DNA from: a virus | Strand: one strand, 5' to 3' | DNA length: 44,599 nt | IMG/VR virus record: IMGVR_UViG_3300033149_002731 | Location: 1 to 44,599 of that record | In this document: positions 38,442 to 44,599 of the stretch, one piece after another | Layout: each line of letters starts with the position of its first letter | Position numbering within the stretch: the first letter of the stretch is position 1 | Translations under genes and position numbers: made by a program | The notes under the pieces: generated by a model | What the model was told of the DNA's origin: nothing | What the model saw: only the letters and a program-made list of their open reading frames with translations | The model's database searches: none

Positions 38442-38912
38442 TTAAGCTATTTCTGTATTCTGGTTCTTGCCAGCATAAGAATAGCCAGAGAGAATTGCCA
38501 CTGCACTGCCGTATGTTGCACCACCGCAAGCACTCCAGCACAACCTGAGACATTCGTATCCCTCGGTAAGTTCTTCGGCGTCGATTTCAATCACATAGAA
38601 TATATTGTCGTTTCCGGATACATCAATGCCTGTGGTTTCGGCCGCTGTCCTATCGCCTAGAGTGTCACCAGAATCAGTTTCTTCTGCGTAATAATTAAAT
38701 GCTATCGCGGTTGAGTTGGAAGGCGTGAAGTTGTCGCATTCCTCAATCGTGACATTACCGGCATCAGCGTTTGTCGATCCGGCCTGCACGATTATTGTTA
38801 CATGAGAAGCATTCCGCATAGAGAACACATCGGAATTTACCGCTCCGGACACATCCTGCGGAACCAAGATATTGACAACATGGCACTCTTCAGCCATATT
38901 AATTCTAGCCAT
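38442..38912 (-). CDS. Putative capsid decoration protein
   Basis: A 156-residue protein directly after the major capsid gene, with a beta-rich pattern (CHVVNILVPQDVSG, HVTIIVQAGSTNADAGNVTIEEC) and a C-terminal region (CLRLCWSACGG). Size and position fit a head decoration or stabilising protein; the sequence itself is not diagnostic. AGGAGG precedes the ATG. Confidence 0.55.
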   Translation of the reverse strand: MARINMAEECHVVNILVPQDVSGAVNSDVFSMRNASHVTIIVQAGSTNADAGNVTIEECDNFTPSNSTAIAFNYYAEETDSGDTLGDRTAAETTGIDVSGNDNIFYVIEIDAEELTEGYECLRLCWSACGGATYGSAVAILSGYSYAGKNQNTEIA

Positions 38913-38938
38913 TTTAATACCTCCTAATTTTTTCTAAA

Positions 38939-40252
38939 TTACCTACTCGCTAAAGTGACAAACGGGGAAAGATCGTTCGCGCCTTTATACGGAGTTAGTT
39001 TTGCTTTCCATTTTGGTTTGCCGTTTACGCGCATATTGAATTTGAATACCATCTCGTCATATATGAATCTCACATGGATCGAGCTGGCGCTCTTTAACCC
39101 ACCCTTGCGGACTAAAGCATACTGCGAAAAATCGGCAAGAATTAAGTCACCGACAGTTCCTACGCTTGCTGCCTGTTCTACAGGAATCATCGGACGTCCC
39201 ATCAAAGTTGCATAAGGAGAACCGCTCAGGCCATTGGCAGGCAGAAAAACAGGAACTCCGCTTGTGCCAGCCGACAAAACCATTGAAAATAATTGCGGCT
39301 CTGCATCCTGGTTGTACAGCCAAACCGAATTAGGCCGCCCACGTCCCCATGCTCGCGACCACATTTTTACAATATTCTCAAACACAATTGTACTAGAGGC
39401 CTGTCCCGTTTCTTTGGTCACAGAAACGGTTGCAGTATCCCCGATTATTCCTTTGCATTGATTCCCGCCCGTCCCGTTTAAGATTTCATCTTCGAGTTTG
39501 AACTCGTATTCTTGCGGCATTAAATCCATAATCCAAGATTCCATTGCGGGAGCATCATTTAATAGTCTTTCAGTCACGTAAACAAGGGCCTTCGCGTCCT
39601 CTACCCGGCATTCCCATTTACCGATAGCGGTTTTGCTGGAAGTCGGAGAATCAACCTCGCCTTCGCGATACACCCTCAGTCCACCCCAGCGTGAACCAGC
39701 CGCCCTGCTGGTTTCTTCAACATAGGGAATTTCGAGGCTGTCTGAGTATTCACCAATCTCATACGTTGCACAGCGACCAACAATGGCTCCCTGTTCGTAC
39801 AGTTTTTGCATAATTTCCTTCGATAAAGTTGGACTGATCAAAAAACCGCCATCAGAGGGAACGTTTGCTGAATGTCCCGTTGCAGCGGCCTTTATTTTAT
39901 TGACTTTGTTCATTATTTCGCTTCCGTTACGGAGCTTCATGTTTGGGTTAGCCTGCAAGGCAGCAGCCACACACGCCTCGCCAAAACTTATTTCCGGCTC
40001 CGGTTCGCTGGTTTTGACGGGTTTGGATAAACTAATAGGGTTATAGGTTTCGTCTAGGCTTGACAAACGATCCTGGACTTTTTTGTCTGCATCGATTGTA
40101 GCCTCAAGATTAACAATTTCTTCATCCATTTTTTTAAAAGATTCGTACTCGTCGACATTCATGTTGCGCTTTTCATCATAAGCAGTTTTAAGCATTTCTT
40201 CCTGCTTATGGATAAGTGCAGCGCGTTTCTGCAGTAATTCCTGTGTGCTCAT
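38939..40252 (-). CDS. Major capsid protein, HK97 fold
   Basis: A 437-residue HK97-type capsid protein. Residues 1-110 are a charged coiled-coil delta domain, removed by the protease (LLQKRAALIHKQEEML ... MNVDEYESFKKMDEEI). The mature part starts near KAAATGHSANVPSDGGFLIS. E-loop (RAAGSRWGGLRVYREGEVDSP), P-domain and A-domain blocks (DLILADFSQYALVRKGGLK) are typical. The start directly follows the protease stop with a single base between. Confidence 0.95.
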   Translation of the reverse strand: MSTQELLQKRAALIHKQEEMLKTAYDEKRNMNVDEYESFKKMDEEIVNLEATIDADKKVQDRLSSLDETYNPISLSKPVKTSEPEPEISFGEACVAAALQANPNMKLRNGSEIMNKVNKIKAAATGHSANVPSDGGFLISPTLSKEIMQKLYEQGAIVGRCATYEIGEYSDSLEIPYVEETSRAAGSRWGGLRVYREGEVDSPTSSKTAIGKWECRVEDAKALVYVTERLLNDAPAMESWIMDLMPQEYEFKLEDEILNGTGGNQCKGIIGDTATVSVTKETGQASSTIVFENIVKMWSRAWGRGRPNSVWLYNQDAEPQLFSMVLSAGTSGVPVFLPANGLSGSPYATLMGRPMIPVEQAASVGTVGDLILADFSQYALVRKGGLKSASSIHVRFIYDEMVFKFNMRVNGKPKWKAKLTPYKGANDLSPFVTLASR

Positions 40253-41065
40253 TTAATTACCTCCTAAATATTTTTTCTTTCTGACGTTTACCGTTTCTTG
40301 ACATAAAAAAAGCAGGTCAATTGCCTGCTCTTCTTGTGTTTGCTGCTCTTCTTGTTGCTCCCTTTCGGGTGGATCATCGACCAAAATGTTTGATAACTCA
40401 GGTTGCGTTGAATATTTCGATAGATCCATTTTTATTCCATTTATGACCAATGTTCCCCATTTCAATTGCGCTGCTATTTTCTTTTCTTGTTCTAACTCAT
40501 CTGCAAACCCTAGTTCAACTGCCTCTTCCGCAGTAAACCAAGTCTCTGAATCCAAGAATTCAATGATTTTGTCCTTTTCGAGTCCGGTTTTTGTTTCATA
40601 GACGCTAATGATAGCGTTTCTAATCTTGTCCAGATCATCGGCTAATTTGCGAAAGTCCTCAGCGTTCCCTAGCGCAATAGTCCAAGGATTATGAATCATC
40701 ATCATTGCGTTCTGAGGCATATATATAACGTCCCCCGCCATCGCAATGACAGAAGCAGCGGAAGCAGCAAGCCCATCAATGAATACAACAACTTTAGCTT
40801 TATGCCTTTTTAACATGGAATAAATTGCCTGTGCTGCAAATACATCCCCGCCATCGGAATTGATGTAAACATTTAAAGAATCGATCTCACCTAATGCGTC
40901 TAAGTCTTTTTTGAATTGCTTGGGGGTTATTTCGTCGCCCCACCAAGTTTGACTTTCAATGATTCCATACAACAAAAGATCGCCCGTTTTTTCTTCTTTT
41001 GCTTTAAATTGCCAAAATTTATGCCTTTTTTTGATCGCCCTCACCTCCCGTCGGCAGTTCTTCAT
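40253..41065 (-). CDS. ClpP-like (S14) head maturation protease
   Basis: A 270-residue protease. INSDGGDVFAAQAI is the oxyanion region, S102 in GLAASAASVIAMAG the nucleophile, and H125 in MIHNPW the base; the third member is an aspartate near 171. It cleaves the delta domain of the capsid protein. The first in-frame ATG (41065) has no ribosome site. The strong GGGAGGTGAGG lies just before an in-frame ATC (41035), which would be an unusual start. It overlaps the end of the portal gene. Confidence 0.92.
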   Translation of the reverse strand: MKNCRREVRAIKKRHKFWQFKAKEEKTGDLLLYGIIESQTWWGDEITPKQFKKDLDALGEIDSLNVYINSDGGDVFAAQAIYSMLKRHKAKVVVFIDGLAASAASVIAMAGDVIYMPQNAMMMIHNPWTIALGNAEDFRKLADDLDKIRNAIISVYETKTGLEKDKIIEFLDSETWFTAEEAVELGFADELEQEKKIAAQLKWGTLVINGIKMDLSKYSTQPELSNILVDDPPEREQQEEQQTQEEQAIDLLFLCQETVNVRKKKYLGGN

Positions 41066-42278
41066 CCATTATTGCACTGATCTGCCTCATGTTGCCATTT
41101 ACAATCAGCATGTCCGCTTCCGGTTCCGGTCGCGGATTCATGTTGTCTTCTGCTCTCCATTCATTTGCTGTTATAACCCCATCTTGTCGCTTGATATGAT
41201 TCACGTTTGCCCTGCTTGCTGCATCGCCCCTGAGCATTTCGTCTACATTAAATCTGGCAAAATAACCTTGTGCCCTCTCCGCTCTGGTCAAAAGTCTATT
41301 GTTTATGCTCTGCTCCCATCTCACGATCCAAGGCATCAACGTGTGCTTCACATAGTCAAGTTCTTGTTGCTCGTTGTTGCTATACGTAGAGCGATCGTGG
41401 TCTTGGATCATTTTCAAGGGCATGCGGTAAATTGAAGCTATTTCCTGTTTCTGGAATTTACGAACTTCAATAAATTGCGCTTCCCGGAGCGGCATAACCA
41501 GTTTTTGGAATTTCATACCTTCTTCGAGGAATAAAACTTTATGGGCCTTACCCAGTCCGGCAAACTTTTTTTCAAATTCTTTTTTTAATGAATCCTGGTC
41601 TTTTACTTTTCCTGGAACTTCAAGAAAACCGCCAACGTTCGCGCCATTTGAATAAAAATAAGACGCGAATTGCTCAGCTGCTATGCCTAAGCCTATTGCG
41701 TCCATAGCCATTTTGATCGGGGAATATCCGCTTATTCCGTCATACCCAAGTCCAGGAATATGGAAAATATAGTCAAAGGGGAAGATTATTTCTTTCCCCC
41801 GGTCGTTGAAAATGTATTCGATCTCTCCGGTATCCTCGTTTCGCTGAGGCTTAATGTCGTACCAATCCAAAAGTTTGAGATGTTTTGTCCGGCCTCTGCC
41901 GTCCATTTCCTTGTATGCATATCCGTTCCCGGAAGCAAGAACGTGGGACTGCAGGGTCTCTTCGAAAATCATGGCGATCATTTCAGAGTTAGGAGCGTTA
42001 TATAGGGCATCATAAAGCGGATGATCGAAAGCAAAGTCAGAACCTTGCGCCTTGTTTCTTACGTTTCGCCATTTTCTGATCTCAATCGGCAACATGCCGA
42101 TATCCTCGGAGATAATTTTTATACAAGTAAAAACGGCCGAAAATTTCATGGCAGTTTCTTCGTTGACAGTTACACCTGACGTTGATTTCCATCCACCGTA
42201 GAAGTGCCGGAAAAAGTCGTTCTCAAAGTCTCTCAGTGAGTACCCCGTCTTATTCAAAATTCTTCTTATCAATGCCAT
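41019..42278 (-). CDS. Portal protein, HK97 family
   Basis: A 419-residue phage portal of the HK97 type: WKSTSGVTVNEETAMKFSAVFTCIKIISEDIGMLPIEI, YNAPNSEMIAMIFEETLQSHVLASGNGYAY, then IYRMPLKMIQDHDRSTYSNNEQQELDYVKHTL. The dodecameric portal is the DNA gate and motor dock. ATG 42278 is set by AGGGAGGCG and the overlap with the stop of the small membrane protein. Confidence 0.95.
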   Translation of the reverse strand: MALIRRILNKTGYSLRDFENDFFRHFYGGWKSTSGVTVNEETAMKFSAVFTCIKIISEDIGMLPIEIRKWRNVRNKAQGSDFAFDHPLYDALYNAPNSEMIAMIFEETLQSHVLASGNGYAYKEMDGRGRTKHLKLLDWYDIKPQRNEDTGEIEYIFNDRGKEIIFPFDYIFHIPGLGYDGISGYSPIKMAMDAIGLGIAAEQFASYFYSNGANVGGFLEVPGKVKDQDSLKKEFEKKFAGLGKAHKVLFLEEGMKFQKLVMPLREAQFIEVRKFQKQEIASIYRMPLKMIQDHDRSTYSNNEQQELDYVKHTLMPWIVRWEQSINNRLLTRAERAQGYFARFNVDEMLRGDAASRANVNHIKRQDGVITANEWRAEDNMNPRPEPEADMLIVNGNMRQISAIMDEELPTGGEGDQKKA

Positions 42279-42430
42279 TATTTCGCCTCCCTGAGACCAA
42301 ACAGCATTAGCATGATTCCGCACACAACCCACATAGCAGGTTTATAAATTTGGTACAAGCCAAAACCAAACATAAAAAAACCCGCTATTATAGCGGATTC
42401 CTGAATCCAGTCTTCCATTTTTTTAGGCAT
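42278..42430 (-). CDS. Small membrane protein between terL and portal
   Basis: A 50-residue protein with two hydrophobic stretches (IIAGFFMFGFGLYQIY and MWVVCGIMLMLFGL). The ATG at 42430 follows a perfect AGGAGG; the frame further upstream overlaps terL and is not used. Its stop overlaps the portal start. Unknown role; similar tiny genes occur at this place in other Firmicutes phages. Confidence 0.65.
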   Translation of the reverse strand: MPKKMEDWIQESAIIAGFFMFGFGLYQIYKPAMWVVCGIMLMLFGLREAK

Positions 42431-42440
42431 GGTTGGCCTC

Positions 42441-44054
42441 CTATACTGAGAATATTTTTTCACCTTTCGGGCGTTCGTCATAGACAGAGGTACCTTCGTA
42501 TAACATAGCCCTTGCCATTGCATTAATTAACGCCACCAAGCCGTCAATCCGCTCTGTCCCCCTACCCTTGACCGGACGAATATTTTCGTTTTCGTCCATT
42601 TTCACCTCAACGTTTCCTACATTCCAACGAAGGACAGGGTGTCCGCTGTGGATCAGTTTCTTGCCTCTGACAAGCTGTTCAATTTCTTTCATTGCCCCGG
42701 ACATGGTTTTATATCCTTGTCTAACTTCGTTAACTTCTGCTCCTTTTTCTTCAAGCCTAATAGCAGTCTGCATAGCATTCCAGGGATCGTAACCCAAATC
42801 CTGGATATCATACAAATCATAAGAATCAAAAATTTCCTGTTCAATAAAATCATAATCAATTACATTTCCAGGCGTTGTTTGCAAAAAACCTCGCTGAACC
42901 CATTCATCATATTTAACTTTATCTGTTTCAACTCTTTCTCTTATCCTGTCCTCCGGCAGCCAAAACTTGGGCAACACGATCCATTTTTTGTTTATATCAT
43001 CGGGAGGAAAAAGCAAGACAAAAGCAGTCATATCTATCTTAGTTGACAAATCCAACCCAGCATAACAGGGCCGTCCTCTCAGTCTCTCTATGTCTACTTT
43101 TCCTTTGCACAAGTCCCAAAAGTCTACACCCAACCACTTAGAGGTTTTAATTTTCTCCCACGAGTTCAAGCGCAGCCAGCGAAAATTCTTTTCTTTGGCA
43201 AGGTTACCTTGTGCGCGGGTAAACTGATCTCTAGCTTTCTCCCAGGACACAGTGTGCCCAAGGGATGGGTTAACCTTCGCCCATAACTTCTCATCTTTCC
43301 AGTCCAATTTTTCTTTTGTCGTTTCGCATTCACGGCCTGTCCAAATTCTTCTATTTTCTCGGTCAATTCCATAAATCATAGCATAAAACGTAGGATCGGC
43401 CTTGTTCCCCGTCAAGATATCTACTGCTGTTTGATGCACTTCCCATCCTATGCTCTCACGATCCGGATCATCTCCGGCGGTCGTGACAAAGAAAAAAAGC
43501 GGTTGCACACGAGCGTCACCGCTTCCTTCCGTCATAACATCGTAAAGTCCTCGGTTCGGTTGTGCGTGAATCTCATCGAACACAACAGCATGGACATTCA
43601 AACCATGCTTTGTATAAGTTTCTGCACTTAAAACTTGGTAGAATGATTTCGTCGGCAAATAAACCAGCCTTTTTTGCGACAGAATAGGTTTAATTTTCTT
43701 CTTTAGCGTTGGATTTTGGTCTACCATGTCAACCGCAACGTCAAATATAATACTTGCCTGCGCCCGATCTGAAGCACATCCGTAAACCTCTGCTGCCCAT
43801 TCATCGTCAGCAGTCAAGCAATAAAGGGCTATTGCTGCACCATACTCCGATTTTCCCATTTTTTTGGGAATTTCTAGATATGCTGTATTATATTGTCTAT
43901 AACCCGATTCTCGCATCGTTCCGAAGATATCTTGCGTTGCTTTTGTCTGCCAATCAAGCACAGTAAAAGGAACGCCTCGCCAGCGTCCCTTTGTGTGTTT
44001 TAGCTGTTTTATAAAATTTAAGGCACGATCTGCCTTAGTCTGATCGAAGTACAT
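42441..44054 (-). CDS. terL: Terminase large subunit
   Basis: A 537-residue large terminase. The ATPase has a Walker A-like IPKKMGKSE (62-70) and Walker B VVFDEIHAQP; the nuclease half starts with YAGLDLSTKIDMTAFVLL, whose aspartates bind the metal. It translocates and cuts phage DNA at the portal. The ATG at 44054 is preceded by AGGTGAGG overlapping the terS stop; GTG 44063 has no ribosome site. HK97-like TerL with HNH nearby points to cos packaging. Confidence 0.95.
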   Translation of the reverse strand: MYFDQTKADRALNFIKQLKHTKGRWRGVPFTVLDWQTKATQDIFGTMRESGYRQYNTAYLEIPKKMGKSEYGAAIALYCLTADDEWAAEVYGCASDRAQASIIFDVAVDMVDQNPTLKKKIKPILSQKRLVYLPTKSFYQVLSAETYTKHGLNVHAVVFDEIHAQPNRGLYDVMTEGSGDARVQPLFFFVTTAGDDPDRESIGWEVHQTAVDILTGNKADPTFYAMIYGIDRENRRIWTGRECETTKEKLDWKDEKLWAKVNPSLGHTVSWEKARDQFTRAQGNLAKEKNFRWLRLNSWEKIKTSKWLGVDFWDLCKGKVDIERLRGRPCYAGLDLSTKIDMTAFVLLFPPDDINKKWIVLPKFWLPEDRIRERVETDKVKYDEWVQRGFLQTTPGNVIDYDFIEQEIFDSYDLYDIQDLGYDPWNAMQTAIRLEEKGAEVNEVRQGYKTMSGAMKEIEQLVRGKKLIHSGHPVLRWNVGNVEVKMDENENIRPVKGRGTERIDGLVALINAMARAMLYEGTSVYDERPKGEKIFSV

Positions 44055-44059
44055 ACACC

Positions 44060-44533
44060 TCACCTGCTTAATAATGCTTCTATAGGATCAATTTCCGGTT
44101 CGTTTTTAATTTCTATTTTAGTTTTTGCGGCGGGAGTTAACCCAAACTCAGTACACATAGATTTATATCTCTCGTAAGCTCTATGGGCCATCCTAACCAT
44201 TGGCCTTTCAGTTTCGTTCTCTGCCCCAGCTTTGTTTGTATAAACATAGAATTTACCATTCTTTTTTATGTCTTTAACTGCTTCAACATATTCACCCCAT
44301 GATTGACAAAGAATGGAAAAAGATTCAATGTCGATTGTTGTTAACAGGCCTATCCTTATGAGTTCCGGCGCTCTTTGCCTCCACATTTTTTTACCATCTT
44401 TGTTCATCCACGACGGAGGGCCAGGTGCTTGAACAACAGGTGCAGGCTTGGGTTCGTACTTTCCTAAGTTTTTTATTTTAGATGGGTTACCATTAAGTAA
44501 GTGAATTTGTGTCGGCTTTCTCGATCTACCCAT
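44060..44533 (-). CDS. terS: Terminase small subunit, P27 family
   Basis: A 157-residue P27-type TerS: MGRSRKPTQIHLLNGNPSK, then PPSWMNKDGKKMWRQRAPELIRIGLLTTIDIESFSILCQSWGEYVEA. It recognises the packaging site and brings in TerL. ATG 44533 follows AGAGGTG with 6 bases spacing; GTG 44542 overlaps that site. It is the first gene after the window edge in the direction of late transcription. Confidence 0.92.
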   Translation of the reverse strand: MGRSRKPTQIHLLNGNPSKIKNLGKYEPKPAPVVQAPGPPSWMNKDGKKMWRQRAPELIRIGLLTTIDIESFSILCQSWGEYVEAVKDIKKNGKFYVYTNKAGAENETERPMVRMAHRAYERYKSMCTEFGLTPAAKTKIEIKNEPEIDPIEALLSR

Positions 44534-44573
44534 ATATACCACCTCTTTGAATTTCCATTTTTCCCCTTTAAGA

Positions 44574-44589
44574 AGATTTCCCGAAATCT
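44574..44589. repeat. Perfect inverted repeat upstream of terS
   Basis: AGATTTC-CC-GAAATCT, 7-bp arms, 10 bases from the window end. Its centre, TTTCCCGAAA, recurs in the repeat array before the late promoter. Possibly a TerS/cos or activator site. Confidence 0.45.
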
Positions 44590-44599
44590 CGCGCTGTGC

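Noticed and set aside
1-44599. Terminal direct repeats at the window ends
   Set aside because: The first and last bases share no visible direct repeat.

Overview
The window reads as the complete genome of a temperate siphovirus with an HK97-type head, opened just upstream of its terminase genes. The strong AGGAGG-type ribosome sites, the frequent GTG and TTG starts, the TP901-type tape measure, the YopX, DUF669 and ArpU/RinA-type genes and the tRNA-Pro-like attachment core all suggest a Firmicutes host, probably an anaerobic Clostridia member; this is inference. Nearly all genes are on the minus strand. The late unit starts near 2390, runs down through an HNH gene (349-711) to the window edge, and resumes at 44599 with the terminase genes. 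The integrase and an attP-like tRNA fragment lie in the middle. This fits a circular or cohesive-ended phage genome better than a host-flanked prophage.

Layout: 1-2500 holds small late genes, two HNH nucleases, a strongly structured RNA and the late promoter with helically phased repeats. 2484-2927 is the ArpU/RinA-like late activator. 3332-6604 is the most notable cargo: a five-gene operon, csf1-cas11-csf2-csf3-cysH, matching a type IV-B CRISPR-Cas effector. It has no CRISPR array, cas6, dinG or adaptation genes. 6621-16948 is the early region: VRR-NUC nuclease, MT-A70 methylase, GH73 glucosaminidase, DnaC-like loader, O-like initiator with internal iterons, DUF669, Sak4-like ATPase and a Cas4-like Fe-S nuclease, plus many small genes, a split gene carrying an IS200/IS605-derived element and a degenerate tRNA-Leu-like sequence. 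17138-18813 is the immunity switch (XRE repressors, excisionase-like protein, ImmA-like protein).

18872-21806 on the plus strand continues the repressor transcript through two lipoproteins, a zinc-ribbon membrane protein and the tyrosine integrase, so these genes are probably expressed in the lysogen. 21729-22013 is attP: a core matching the 3' half of tRNA-Pro flanked by paired arm-type repeats. 22047-22869 holds three small genes with their own near-perfect promoter.

23336-44533, read from high to low coordinates, is the structural and lysis module: TerS, TerL, portal, ClpP-like protease, major capsid, a decoration-like protein, a 743-aa repeat protein, connectors, two tail-tube paralogues, a tail chaperone with a classical -1 frameshift site, tape measure, a tail gene broken by a frameshift, and the holin/amidase genes, closed by two intrinsic terminators. 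Functional assignments come from reading the translations and motifs; no database search was possible.
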